64,000 bases of DNA from Paenibacillus sp. FSL K6-0276 (GCF_037977235.1 NZ_CP150276.1:2666001-2730000); one strand, 5' to 3'. Shown: positions 1 through 8,017, counted from the stretch's first letter. The notes: generated from the sequence alone by a model not told the origin. Numbers and translations are program-made.

Positions 1-153
1 GAGAGCATGGGTGTCAGAACCCCATTGTAACCATCTTCATGCGCTCTTTGTTGACTCTGTGTTGATTTTGAACCACCAGAGAACCTTAAAAAGTGAACAA
101 TGAGCCAAGTGGAATACACGCCAATACACCCGTCCCACGCGGTCTTGTAGTCC

Positions 154-990
154 TTACTCTTTCCCCGTAGTCACCGCATTCCCCTCATAACTAATCCAAT
201 CACTCCAACTACCCGCATACAACTTCACATTCCTATACCCAGCTTTTCCGAGCGCGAGCACATTCGGGCAGGCACTTACACCTGAACCGCAGTACACGAT
301 AATCTCTTGCTCAGGATCAATCCCCTCATAATGCTCTTTCAGCACCTCAGTTGATTTCCAGCGCCCTTGATCATCCAGCACTTCTTTCCAGAACTTATTG
401 ATCGCCCCAGGAATATGACCTGCCTTCGGATCAATCGGTTCTTCCAGCCCTTCATAGCGGCGGGTTTCCCGTGAATCGATCAACAATGCGCCACCGTCGT
501 TAACCACGTTTTGCACATCCTCCACGCTAACAAGCAGGTTATGCTGAACATTCGCGTCGTATCGGCTCGGAATCCGCACGGCTTGATGATCACTGACAGG
601 GAAGGAGGCTTTTTTCCAAGCAGAGTAGCCTTCATCCATTACATGAACACGTTCATGACCCAGATAGCGGAGCATCCACCAGAGGTGGGAAGCATAGGCT
701 CCACCTTGATCATCATAAACAACGACAATACGATCTCTGTTAATGCCAACCTTACTAAGGACGGTGGTTAGCTTCGAGATCTCAGGCAGTGGGTGGCGAC
801 CCCCGTGGGAGCTTACTGGAGCGGAGAGTTGTTCTTCCAGATGCAAATAGATTGCGCCGGGAATATGATCTTTCGTGTATGCTTTACGTCCAGCTTCGGG
901 GTCAGAGAGTAAAAAACGGCAATCCACTATAACAAGTTCAGGCTCGTATAACCGAGCAAGCAGCCATCGGGTAGAAACGATCGGTTCCAT
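154..990 (-). CDS. Two-domain sulfurtransferase (rhodanese / 3-mercaptopyruvate sulfurtransferase type)
   Basis: A 278-residue cytoplasmic protein with two tandem rhodanese domains (about 1-130 and 150-275). The C-terminal domain carries the catalytic loop CGSGVSAC, with the persulfide-forming Cys near residue 234. The CGSGV form is typical of SseA/MST-type enzymes, which move sulfur from thiosulfate or mercaptopyruvate to acceptors such as cyanide or thiols. The N-terminal domain has the usual DxR and GHIPGA-type motifs but no active Cys. Length fits the family (about 280). The start ATG has an AGAAGG-type RBS. The gene stands alone at the window edge and points left. The true sulfur donor cannot be told from sequence. 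Confidence 0.9.
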   Translation of the reverse strand: MEPIVSTRWLLARLYEPELVIVDCRFLLSDPEAGRKAYTKDHIPGAIYLHLEEQLSAPVSSHGGRHPLPEISKLTTVLSKVGINRDRIVVVYDDQGGAYASHLWWMLRYLGHERVHVMDEGYSAWKKASFPVSDHQAVRIPSRYDANVQHNLLVSVEDVQNVVNDGGALLIDSRETRRYEGLEEPIDPKAGHIPGAINKFWKEVLDDQGRWKSTEVLKEHYEGIDPEQEIIVYCGSGVSACPNVLALGKAGYRNVKLYAGSWSDWISYEGNAVTTGKE

Positions 991-1046
991 AAAGATACCT
1001 TCTTTCTATTGATATGTATGGAGTCATTATAACGGAAAATAATAGA

Positions 1047-1081
1047 GGACGCACCTTAAGCTTATGGCTTAAAATGCGTCC
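1047..1081 (-). terminator. Stem-loop terminator of the crystallin-like pseudogene
   Basis: On the minus strand a 15-bp stem (GGACGCA...TTTAAGC paired with GCTTAAGGTGCGTCC, with G-U wobbles) has a five-base loop and is followed by a T-rich but interrupted tract. It lies just after the minus-strand stop at 1089. The T tract is weak, so efficiency is uncertain. Confidence 0.5.
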
Positions 1082-1088
1082 TAAGCTA

Positions 1089-1458
1089 TTAGATCAAACG
1101 ATATCCCGAAGGTAAGGTGCCGCTGCTGCGGATATTGCGAATTTGTTCGAGGGTTAAGCGCTGGTTGTTTGAAATAATTGATTCTACATCATTGCCGGAA
1201 ATGAAATCGTCCAAATCACGGATGCTGCGGTTTCAACGGAGCACGTGGAAGTTCCTCTAAACCGGGTTTTTGTGAACAGTATCAGTGTTGCATTGCTGCT
1301 TGTGGAGAAGAAACGAAGACTTTCAATACCATCGAGAATGGAGTCTGTATTGCGAATGCCCAGGTTGCCAGTAAAGGTTCTGATGTCCCCCTTAAGTTTT
1401 CTTCATCGTAAACGGTCAAGCGTGGGAAAGTCTGAGATACATGAACTTCTTTTTTCAT
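1089..1458 (-). pseudogene. Broken beta/gamma-crystallin-like small protein gene
   Basis: Starting at an ATG at 1458 behind a perfect AAAGGAGG site, the minus strand reads MKKEVHVSQTFPRLTVYDEEN. It then needs a frame change to continue as LKGDIRTFTGNLGIRNTDS...FFSTSSNATLILFTKTRFRG, and a second frame change to read NFHVLR, a TGA stop, then NRSIRDLDDFISGNDVESI up to a stop at 1089. Two frameshifts and one GGA-to-TGA-like nonsense therefore interrupt a product of about 120 residues. LTVYDEEN..KG..RTFTGN and LILFTKTRFRGNFHVLRGN look like two beta/gamma-crystallin Greek-key motifs, usually Ca-binding. The family call is by eye. The intact RBS and terminator suggest recent loss. Confidence 0.65.
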
Positions 1459-1581
1459 TTGTCATTCCTCCTTTGTTAGCTAGTCTATGTTCATTTACAT
1501 TTTTGGTTTGGTTGATAGTTTAATAGAAAACCCTTATTTAAGTGATTTCTCATTTTCGGGCTTTACATCAATATTATATTA

Positions 1582-1603
1582 GTGTACTATTCAACTATAA
1601 CAC
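1582..1603. promoter_or_regulatory. Candidate operator of the downstream GntR/YtrA-type repressor
   Basis: An imperfect palindrome with GTGT and ACAC ends and a 22-bp span lies about 55 bp upstream of the first ABC gene (1658). YtrA-subfamily GntR repressors are known to bind AGTGTA...TACACT-like palindromes ahead of their own ABC operons, and such a repressor is the third gene of this cluster. The binding claim is inference. Confidence 0.4.
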
Positions 1604-1657
1604 CGACACAATAAAACAAACTAATTAATAATAAATTAGATAGCAGGGAGGATTATT

Positions 1658-2614
1658 ATGAAGCAGGGGAGTAACGCACACATGCAAGATTCAATCGTGC
1701 TGCAAATGAACGGGGTAAGTAAGATCATTAAAGGGAAATCCATTGTGGATAAGCTGACATTTGATATCCGTAAGGGAGAAATTGTTGGGCTGTTAGGACC
1801 AAATGGTGCAGGAAAGACAACAACGATTCGGATGATGACGGGTCTAATACGGATGAGCGAAGGGGATGTAATTGTTCAAGGTCACAGTGTAAAGAATGAT
1901 TTTAACAAAGCAATTGGACATATCGGAGCGATTATTGAGAATCCAGAGTTCTATCCGTATATGACAGGGCTTGATAATCTAAAGCAATACCAAAGAATGA
2001 CGGATAATATTGAGACCGGTAGAATTGAAGAGGTTGTGGAACTGGTAGGGCTTCAGGAAGCAATGAATAAGAAAGTGAAGGCCTATTCGCTGGGCATGCG
2101 TCAACGTCTAGGGATTGCTCAGGCGCTACTGAACCGACCCAAGTTATTAATTCTAGATGAACCTACGAACGGTCTTGACCCGGCCGGAATACGAGAAATG
2201 CGTGATTATATGCGTAGGATTGCAGAAGTTGAAGGGATTTCTATTCTAATTTCCAGCCACTTACTGACTGAAATCGAACAAATTTGTCACCGCGCCATTG
2301 TGATTCAGAACGGCAAGCTGGTGACCGTTACAGCGATTGGTGGGGAGCAGGAAGCAGCTGCAGAAGTGAAGCTGACGATTCGTGTAGGCTCAGTTGAATC
2401 AGCAATAAACATCTTGGAAGGGTTAGAATACGCAGAGTTAATGACTATGGATAGTACTCGTTCTGAAGTGACGGTCAGTCTGCATGATAGTAGAGTGCCA
2501 GAGCTAGTGTCGGCTTTTAGTGATAAAGGGGTAGGCATCTTCCGGATTACAGAGAATAGACAAAGCTTGGAAGAAGATTTCTTGAAATGGACAGGAGGGA
2601 ACCGCATTGCGTAG
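1658..2614 (+). CDS. ABC transporter ATP-binding protein (bacitracin/lantibiotic export type)
   Basis: A 318-residue nucleotide-binding subunit of an ABC-2 exporter. Walker A GPNGAGKTT lies near residue 47, the signature YSLGMRQRLG near 143, and Walker B LLILDEPTNGLDP near 163. A C-terminal extension of about 90 residues after the ATPase core is typical of BcrA/CcmA-like exporters. The start ATG has a GGGAGG site. The gene overlaps the next one by 8 bp, so the two are translationally coupled. Members of this group often export or resist peptide antibiotics or lipids, but substrate cannot be read from sequence. It is the first gene of a five-gene cluster containing a second ABC pair and a GntR repressor. 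Confidence 0.88.
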   Translation: MKQGSNAHMQDSIVLQMNGVSKIIKGKSIVDKLTFDIRKGEIVGLLGPNGAGKTTTIRMMTGLIRMSEGDVIVQGHSVKNDFNKAIGHIGAIIENPEFYPYMTGLDNLKQYQRMTDNIETGRIEEVVELVGLQEAMNKKVKAYSLGMRQRLGIAQALLNRPKLLILDEPTNGLDPAGIREMRDYMRRIAEVEGISILISSHLLTEIEQICHRAIVIQNGKLVTVTAIGGEQEAAAEVKLTIRVGSVESAINILEGLEYAELMTMDSTRSEVTVSLHDSRVPELVSAFSDKGVGIFRITENRQSLEEDFLKWTGGNRIA

Positions 2615-3353
2615 CTTTAATAATCTAATTGTTAATGAATGGCTCAAGCTCTCGAAGAAACGTACGTTTTTCGTTCCGTATTTATTGTTAATTCTATTAT
2701 CCCTACTGATAGGTTACATTGTGCATTCCGTGTCACCTGATATGTTTGGATCAGCGTATGAGTTTTCATCGGTAATGTTGCTTTCGCAAGGAATTGGGCA
2801 AGTTATTACCATTCTTGCAATCATCGGAACAGCGGGTATTGTCTCAAAAGAGTATAGTCAGGGCACCATCAAATTTCTTCTAATCCGTGCAAGAAGTCGT
2901 ACAGCAATACTTGCGTCCAAATATGCCGTTGTGCTGATTTATGCGTTCACAGTGGCAGTTATCGGCATGTTGGCGGTTTTTGCATCAGGAGCTTTATGGT
3001 TTGGCTTAAATGGTGGTGAGGCTGGTTTAAGTGAGATATTAACCAGTTTAATGTATAACTCTGTTAGTACCGTTGTATATGCAACTCTTGCGTTTATGAT
3101 TGGGATATTGACGACTTCGACGGGGGTGACGATCGGAGTCACTATGTTTATGCTAATGATAGACAAACTGATCATTTTCCGTGAATTCTATAAATATGTA
3201 TTATTCCCGAACCTAAATTTAGCTGCTTATGAAGGTGGAGGAGCACCTATGCCTGGAATGACGCTGACCTTTTCCATCGTAATGCTTGCCTTGTACACAG
3301 TTGTCTTTCTACTCATAGGCTTCTCCGTCTTTAGACGAAGGGATGTTGCTTAA
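2607..3353 (+). CDS. ABC-2 type transporter permease
   Basis: A 248-residue polytopic membrane protein and partner of the preceding ATPase. About six hydrophobic segments are visible, starting with TFFVPYLLLILLSLLIGYIV and ending with VVFLLIGFSVFRRRDVA. The cytosolic KEYSQGTIKFLL stretch between the second and third segments is a familiar ABC-2 permease signature. The start is a TTG within the ATPase gene, behind GGAGGG. The GntR gene follows after 2 bp, implying one transcript. Confidence 0.82.
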   Translation: MRSFNNLIVNEWLKLSKKRTFFVPYLLLILLSLLIGYIVHSVSPDMFGSAYEFSSVMLLSQGIGQVITILAIIGTAGIVSKEYSQGTIKFLLIRARSRTAILASKYAVVLIYAFTVAVIGMLAVFASGALWFGLNGGEAGLSEILTSLMYNSVSTVVYATLAFMIGILTTSTGVTIGVTMFMLMIDKLIIFREFYKYVLFPNLNLAAYEGGGAPMPGMTLTFSIVMLALYTVVFLLIGFSVFRRRDVA

Positions 3354-3355
3354 TC

Positions 3356-3730
3356 ATGACAATCGAATTCGATAACAACCTGCCGATTTATATCCAGATC
3401 ATGAATTACATTAAAGGTGAAATCGTCACTGGTAAGCTAAAACCAGGAGATAAAATTCTCTCGGTACGTGAGCTTGCTAGTGAACTGCAGATTAATCCGA
3501 ATACGGTGCAAAGAACTTTTCAGGAACTGGAGCGTGAAGAAATCGTGGAGACCCGGCGTGGAATGGGAAGATACGTCACTAGTAATGAAGGAACTATTTT
3601 GACCATCAAAAAAGAAATGGCAAAAGATGTACTGGATCGTTTCATTCGTGGCATGCAGGATCTTGGTTTTCAAGATGAAGATATTTTAGCAGCGGTGGCG
3701 GAGAATATCCGAACTAAGGATGGAGAATAG
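3356..3730 (+). CDS. GntR-family (YtrA subfamily) transcriptional regulator
   Basis: A 124-residue short GntR protein. The N-terminal winged helix (about residues 1-75) has the typical LPIYIQI...IVTGKLKPGDKILSVRELA and INPNTVQRTFQELE recognition region. The C-terminus is only about 45 residues, the compact helical dimerisation tail of the YtrA subfamily, which represses linked ABC transporter operons. It overlaps the next ATPase gene by 11 bp. Together with the palindrome at 1582 it probably controls all five genes of the cluster. Confidence 0.87.
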   Translation: MTIEFDNNLPIYIQIMNYIKGEIVTGKLKPGDKILSVRELASELQINPNTVQRTFQELEREEIVETRRGMGRYVTSNEGTILTIKKEMAKDVLDRFIRGMQDLGFQDEDILAAVAENIRTKDGE

Positions 3731-4445
3731 GGGGATTAGCAAGTTGGAAAATATACTTGAGGTTCATGACGTTACAAAAAAATATAGATCCAAGCATGCT
3801 CTCCGTGGGGTATCCTTTAATCTGAGTGCGGGTAAGATCACAGGACTTTTAGGTAGTAACGGCAGTGGTAAAAGTACACTTATGAAAATCATCGCCGGGC
3901 TGACTCAGCCTACCTCCGGTCGTGTATCTATTATTGGAGGTTCCGTAGGCCTAGATAGTAAAGCAGTGGTGTCATTTATGCCTGATAAGCCGATTACAGA
4001 ATCCTGGATGAATGTTACGGATGCTCTAAAATTTCAAAGTGATTTCTATCCGGATTTTGATCAGACTAAGGCTTCGCGAATGTTGGAGTTTATGAAGCTA
4101 AGAGCACAAGATAAGGTAAAGGATCTGTCCAAAGGGATGAATGAACGTTTACAACTTACACTTTCCTTATCACGCCGAGCGAGTCTTTATTTACTTGATG
4201 AGCCAATCGGTGGTGTAGATCCAGTAGCTAGAACTAAAATTCTTAACGCGTTAGTAGAGTTTTATGAAGAGGACAGCACCATTCTCTTATCAACCCATTT
4301 AGTATCGGATATTGAGCGGATCTTTGATGATGTGATTTTTATAAAAGAGGGAGAAATGGTGATGCATACGGCGGTAGAGGATATCCGGCTGCGCCAAGGC
4401 AAAAGCATAGATGAACTGTTCAGAGAGGTGTACGCGGAATGCTAA
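3720..4445 (+). CDS. ABC transporter ATP-binding protein (YtrB-like)
   Basis: A 241-residue ATPase with Walker A GSNGSGKST, signature LSKGMNERLQL and Walker B LYLLDEPIGGVDP. Position 2 of the Walker A is Ser instead of Pro, and GGVDP replaces the more common GLDP, a pattern seen in YtrB/YhcH-type ATPases beside a GntR gene. It overlaps the GntR gene upstream and the permease gene downstream by 7 bp. The initiation codon lies inside the GntR gene; another in-frame TTG near 3744 (behind a GGGGGA-like site) is also possible. Confidence 0.85.
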   Translation: MENRGISKLENILEVHDVTKKYRSKHALRGVSFNLSAGKITGLLGSNGSGKSTLMKIIAGLTQPTSGRVSIIGGSVGLDSKAVVSFMPDKPITESWMNVTDALKFQSDFYPDFDQTKASRMLEFMKLRAQDKVKDLSKGMNERLQLTLSLSRRASLYLLDEPIGGVDPVARTKILNALVEFYEEDSTILLSTHLVSDIERIFDDVIFIKEGEMVMHTAVEDIRLRQGKSIDELFREVYAEC

Positions 4446-5167
4446 AGCTAGTGAAGTATGATTTTAGACGAGATAGGGATAAGTTTCTTGCTGTTTTTGT
4501 AATTACCGTCATTTTGCAGTTTGTGATAGGATTTACAATTAATTCAGATCAGGACATGTTTATGATGAACATCATTACCTATGTCGTAGCAGGAGTAGTG
4601 CTTCTTTTTCTTACTTTACGTACCTTTAATCAGAACTTGAGTTTATACAATCGGAGACTCGTACCTATACCAGTCCTGTATATGGCTCTATCACCGTTGC
4701 TGCTATTTCTAGGTTTGTTGCTCGGATTATTTATAGTCGCTTATATTCAGTTAGGCGTATATATAATGATGTTTTCAACCTCGTTTTTACCGGTTAATTT
4801 CTGGTCGGTTTCTACGTATGCAGTGCTAATTATCTTTTGGACATCCGCCTTCACCATGCTACTCGTGATGTTTTCCATAACCGTTGCACGGAGTGTGAGG
4901 GTTAAAGGAAGAGTATGGATAGGTTTAGCAGCTTTTTTTGTAATTCAGTATATAATTTCATTTTTAGAGACTTGGATGTTCGATCATAAAAATATCCCTT
5001 TGGAAAGTGCATTCCGGTTTGAAGTGACTGATGGTGCGGCTAATTTAAATGAAATTGAAATCTCTCAGTATTTTCTTGGTTTACTTCCCATACTGTTTGA
5101 AGCAACCATTGATGTAATTCTATTATTTGTGATTATCAAACTTATTACGAGAAGAGTAGAGCTATAA
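4439..5167 (+). CDS. ABC-2 type membrane subunit paired with the YtrB-like ATPase
   Basis: A 242-residue protein with about six transmembrane stretches, for example FLAVFVITVILQFVIGFTI and LLLFLGLLLGLFIVAYI, and short positively charged loops. It shows no conserved catalytic motif and is identified as a permease by hydrophobicity and by its position as last gene of the ABC-GntR-ABC cluster. A terminator follows at 5191. Confidence 0.75.
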   Translation: MLKLVKYDFRRDRDKFLAVFVITVILQFVIGFTINSDQDMFMMNIITYVVAGVVLLFLTLRTFNQNLSLYNRRLVPIPVLYMALSPLLLFLGLLLGLFIVAYIQLGVYIMMFSTSFLPVNFWSVSTYAVLIIFWTSAFTMLLVMFSITVARSVRVKGRVWIGLAAFFVIQYIISFLETWMFDHKNIPLESAFRFEVTDGAANLNEIEISQYFLGLLPILFEATIDVILLFVIIKLITRRVEL

Positions 5168-5190
5168 CCACATAACTCCAAATAGTACGG

Positions 5191-5222
5191 AGGCAGAGCT
5201 AATTAGCTTTGTCTTCGTTTTT
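5191..5222 (+). terminator. Rho-independent terminator of the ABC/GntR cluster
   Basis: A stem of ten pairs (AGGCAGAGCT with AGCTTTGTCT, including G-U pairs), an AATT loop, then a short T run. It lies 24 bp after the last permease stop. Confidence 0.7.
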
Positions 5223-5224
5223 AT

Positions 5225-5262
5225 GCAAAAAAAAGACGCCTTTCCATGAGAAGGGCATCTGT
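5225..5262 (-). terminator. Rho-independent terminator of the PilZ gene
   Basis: Read on the minus strand, AGATGCCCTTCT pairs imperfectly with GGAAAGGCGTCTT and is followed by eight T. It sits just past the PilZ stop codon at 5274, back to back with the plus-strand terminator. Confidence 0.72.
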
Positions 5263-5273
5263 TATGTTGAATT

Positions 5274-5654
5274 CTACAAGCCCTCTACATTTAGAGAGGC
5301 TGTCCATATATCGAGTTCTCTATGTAGCCGTTCTTCTTCGTCCTCGTTCAATTTAAGTTTAACTCCATATTGGTACTGGCCGAGTCCGAACATCCAGCCC
5401 CAACGAACGCTACCCACGAGTTGAAGCCTTTCTTCATTTAATTGAAGATGAATCACTAGCTTTGTATCGCCCGCTGTGAATCGAAGATTTAGAGGGGTGC
5501 GCACTTTGCAGCCAGATCGGCTAAGATCAAGCAACACAGCTTCTGTTAGTTTTCCGGCACCCGGACCACTACTACTTATTGGAACTTCAATCCAGCATTC
5601 AAGCGGCTGGTTCATTACATAGCGGAATGGTTCTTTCCTGCTGAGCACATCCAT
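5274..5654 (-). CDS. PilZ domain protein (likely c-di-GMP binding)
   Basis: A 126-residue single-domain cytosolic protein. An arginine-containing N-terminal segment (RKEPFRYVMNQPLECWIEV) is followed by LLDLSRSGCKVRT, which matches the D/N-x-S-x-x-G half of the PilZ c-di-GMP site. Beta-strand-rich sequence follows, with GVKLKLNEDEEERLHREL at the C-terminal helix. The usual RxxxR motif is not perfect here, so binding may be weak. It is a single gene with its own terminator. PilZ proteins link c-di-GMP to motility or envelope polymer production; the partner is unknown. Confidence 0.75.
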   Translation of the reverse strand: MDVLSRKEPFRYVMNQPLECWIEVPISSSGPGAGKLTEAVLLDLSRSGCKVRTPLNLRFTAGDTKLVIHLQLNEERLQLVGSVRWGWMFGLGQYQYGVKLKLNEDEEERLHRELDIWTASLNVEGL

Positions 5655-5756
5655 AATTTCCCTCCCTATCGTTTATTTGCTATTATATCGAAAGGGATTG
5701 TTGAGAACAATCTACTAAAGTGCTATTTTTAATAAGAATAAATTTATTTAATTCTA

Positions 5757-6386
5757 ATGAAGGTGATGAGACTCAACATGTACCAATACCTTAATGAAAC
5801 GTTCCAAAAACACAATTTTGACCAAGGAAGTCTGCAGGACGGGGAACTAAATAACTGTACATTTGAGCAGTGTTCCTTCAAGGGAAGCTCTATGGAAGAG
5901 ATGACTTCCATCGGTTGCCGATTTATTGATTGCGATTTTACTGGAGCCATGCTCAATGCATCACACCATAAAGGCTCGGCTTTTACTAACTGTAAGTTCA
6001 CGGGAGCGAATCTGTTTGTATCGAAATTTGAAGATTGTAAAATGGTAGGGTCTGATTTCTCAAATGCTTATTTGGACGGGATTTCACTTATTGGAGGGGA
6101 CTGGTCCTACACGAACCTAAGACATACTAATCTTAGCAGACAGGACCTGCGCGGGATTCGCTTTACAGAAGCGGATTTAATGGGCTGTAATTTGCAAAAA
6201 AGTGATCTTCGAGGGGCTGATCTGAGCCGTGTACAGTTGTCTCAATGCAAGCTTAAGGGGGCAGATGTGCGGGACGCCATTGTAGAGGGTATTGATTTAA
6301 AGAGCTTGGATCTACAGGGCGTTCGCATGGATATAGATCAGGCTGTACTGTTGGCACGCTCTTTTGGGGCTAAGGTAGGGAACTAA
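5757..6386 (+). CDS. Pentapeptide repeat protein, Qnr-like
   Basis: A protein of about 200-209 residues built mostly of pentapeptide repeats of the A(D/N)LXX or CXFXX type (CTFEQ CSFKG, CKFTG ANLFV, CNLQK SDLRG ADLSR), which fold as a right-handed square beta-helix. The C-terminus LDLQGVRMDIDQAVLLARSFGAKV resembles the dimerisation tail of Qnr proteins (GVxLDxxQAxLLxxxLGxxV). Qnr-type proteins mimic DNA and protect gyrase and topoisomerase IV from quinolones. The start could be the ATG at 5757, 5766 or 5778; the AAGGTG site fits 5778 best. It is monocistronic with a strong terminator. The resistance role is inference. Confidence 0.82.
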   Translation: MKVMRLNMYQYLNETFQKHNFDQGSLQDGELNNCTFEQCSFKGSSMEEMTSIGCRFIDCDFTGAMLNASHHKGSAFTNCKFTGANLFVSKFEDCKMVGSDFSNAYLDGISLIGGDWSYTNLRHTNLSRQDLRGIRFTEADLMGCNLQKSDLRGADLSRVQLSQCKLKGADVRDAIVEGIDLKSLDLQGVRMDIDQAVLLARSFGAKVGN

Positions 6387-6390
6387 GAAT

Positions 6391-6439
6391 AAAAGGGGCA
6401 TCAGCTGCTAGTGTAATAGCGGTTGATGCCCTTTAGTTT
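6391..6439 (+). terminator. Terminator of the pentapeptide gene
   Basis: A long stem whose outer arms AAAGGGGCATCA and TGATGCCCTTT pair, closed by an AT-rich loop and followed by AGTTTG. It lies directly after the stop at 6386. The T tract is short. Confidence 0.6.
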
Positions 6440-6504
6440 GTTATCTAGCGACACATATGCACAATGTTTGAAACTTTTTTTATGTATATTTACTTTCTAA
6501 ATGG

Positions 6505-6630
6505 TTAACGCAGTCTTTTTCTGGGTTTTGCCCACCATTTAATCCAAAGAAAACCTTCGTCATCACGGAAAAACTTAATGCCTACCCAGCGCAAGGGTGT
6601 CCATAGTTCTCTAAAATAATATGAAGGCAT
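6505..6630 (-). CDS. Uncharacterised 41-residue aromatic, basic protein
   Basis: A short ORF below usual gene-calling limits. It begins at ATG 6630 behind an excellent AGGAGGGT site with about 9 bp spacing and ends at TAA 6505. The product (MPSYYFRELWTPLRWVGIKF...WIKWWAKPRKRLR) is very rich in Trp, Phe and Tyr (12 of 41) and in Arg and Lys, with a small acidic RDDEG turn in the middle. No signal peptide or long membrane segment is present; it could lie flat on a membrane or bind nucleic acid. I do not recognise a family. The RBS and coherent composition support translation, but no transcript evidence exists here. Confidence 0.6.
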   Translation of the reverse strand: MPSYYFRELWTPLRWVGIKFFRDDEGFLWIKWWAKPRKRLR

Positions 6631-6902
6631 AGTCTATTAGACCCTCCTATATAGTCAATTAATACTATATGTTACGCTAGTTTTAATGAAACTTCAAGAT
6701 AATTTTACTTATAATTACATATTATGAATCTATCAGAAGTGAAATAACCTTGTGAGCAGGACCAATAGCCCTATTCGAGTTTTCATGCTGAATTGGATGT
6801 TTCAAAATTCAATTGAATCTAGCAAAAACTCTCTATTAGTAGGGGATAAGCACAATCATTTCATTATGCTCTGCATTTAATAAATGGAGAGGAAGTGATG
6901 AA

Positions 6903-7712
6903 ATGACGGAGACTGAGTTTATTGCGAGGATTGCAAATTTTGCTATTAAGGACATGCAGATCAGTAAGGTTCCAGCATCGCTAACGATAGCTCAGGCGGC
7001 TCTGGAATCGGGTTGGGGAAGCAGTGGGTTGACTGTAAAAGCGAACAATTTGTTTGGGATTAAAGGCAGCGGACCAGCCGGAAGTATTACTGTGCAAACT
7101 ACTGAATATGTTAATGGTGAAGCTGTTAAAGTAGAAGCTCCTTTTCGGGCCTATAACAACTGGGGAGAATCTGTCGCGGATCATTCCGTGTTGATTGTGA
7201 ATGGTGTCTCGTGGAATCGTAACCTTTACAGCAAGGTACTTGGTGCGAGTGGCAAGGTAGCCGCACAAGAAATTGCCGCCGCTGGCTATGCTACAGACCC
7301 AAACTATACAGCAAAGCTGATCCAAATCATGAATACCTATAATCTGTATCTATATGATGAAGACGCCAAGGAAGGTGATGACGAAATGTCGGCAGTGGAT
7401 AAACAAAAGCTGGTTAGTCTGGAAACGGAAATAAAGGAACTGCGTGCTCTTTTAGCGAGTCTTACGGATAGCAAGGATACGCTGAAAACAGGTGTGCAAG
7501 AACTAGGTCAGTCAATTAATAAGCTTACAGATCGGGTGACTTTAATTGAAAGCCGTGCTGTGATGAATGTACCCCCATGGGCTGAAGCGGCTGTAAAGGC
7601 ATCGAATGCTGCAGGGCTACTAGCTACACCATCAGGTGGCAGTTATGACTTCTATCGCATATTAACAGTGCTGAACCGTGCAGGCTTACTTGCTCCTGGT
7701 AGTGGAAAATGA
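6903..7712 (+). CDS. Phage-type endolysin, glucosaminidase (GH73) domain
   Basis: A 269-residue peptidoglycan hydrolase. The N-terminal 150 residues form a FlgJ/LytG-like N-acetylglucosaminidase domain, with the motif AALESGWGSSGL (catalytic Glu) and NNLFGIKG. After about residue 160 a coiled coil (LVSLETEIKELRALLASL) leads to a C-terminal segment PPWAEAAVKASNAAGLL...YDFYRILTVLNRAGLL that occurs at the end of many Bacillales phage lysins. There is no signal peptide, so export must depend on a holin, and one is encoded 20 bp downstream. RBS is GAGAGGAAGTGATGAA. No other phage genes are nearby, so this is a lysis-cassette remnant or a domesticated module. Confidence 0.85.
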   Translation: MTETEFIARIANFAIKDMQISKVPASLTIAQAALESGWGSSGLTVKANNLFGIKGSGPAGSITVQTTEYVNGEAVKVEAPFRAYNNWGESVADHSVLIVNGVSWNRNLYSKVLGASGKVAAQEIAAAGYATDPNYTAKLIQIMNTYNLYLYDEDAKEGDDEMSAVDKQKLVSLETEIKELRALLASLTDSKDTLKTGVQELGQSINKLTDRVTLIESRAVMNVPPWAEAAVKASNAAGLLATPSGGSYDFYRILTVLNRAGLLAPGSGK

Positions 7713-7732
7713 AATAGGGAGGATTAAACACA

Positions 7733-8017
7733 ATGTATAATGATGCTCTCAACAGTGTGCTTGCCTTTGCTTCCGTGCTGGCTGTTTTTGTAATGGCACT
7801 CGTACAACTTGTGAAGAATAGCGTGCAACTTCCGCGGAACATTGTACCGGTTGTTGGATTAGCTATTGGCTTGCTGGTTGGAGCAATTGCCTATCCGTTT
7901 ACCGATATGAACCTTATCCTGCGACTCTGGGCAGGAGGGCTTGCGGGACTTTCGGCGACGGGGTTATTCGAGCTTGCTTTTAACAATAGAGAGGGTACGA
8001 AAAAAGACGATAAATAG
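7733..8017 (+). CDS. Phage holin-like membrane protein
   Basis: A 94-residue protein with two to three hydrophobic segments (VLAFASVLAVFVMALVQLV; IVPVVGLAIGLLVGAIAYPF; LRLWAGGLAGLSATGLFEL) and a charged tail (NNREGTKKDDK). Size, topology and its place right after an unsecreted endolysin fit holins of the Listeria A118/Hol118-like group. Holins open the membrane so that the lysin reaches the wall. RBS is GGGAGG. Sequence similarity to the family is from memory. Confidence 0.8.
   Translation: MYNDALNSVLAFASVLAVFVMALVQLVKNSVQLPRNIVPVVGLAIGLLVGAIAYPFTDMNLILRLWAGGLAGLSATGLFELAFNNREGTKKDDK

Noticed and set aside
1..153. Possible insertion-sequence or gene tail at the left edge
   Set aside because: The sequence shows no readable protein motif, terminal repeat or structured RNA; too short to name.
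1245..1523. 92-codon plus-strand ORF
   Set aside because: It is the antisense of the broken crystallin-like gene; the minus strand has the RBS and the family motifs.
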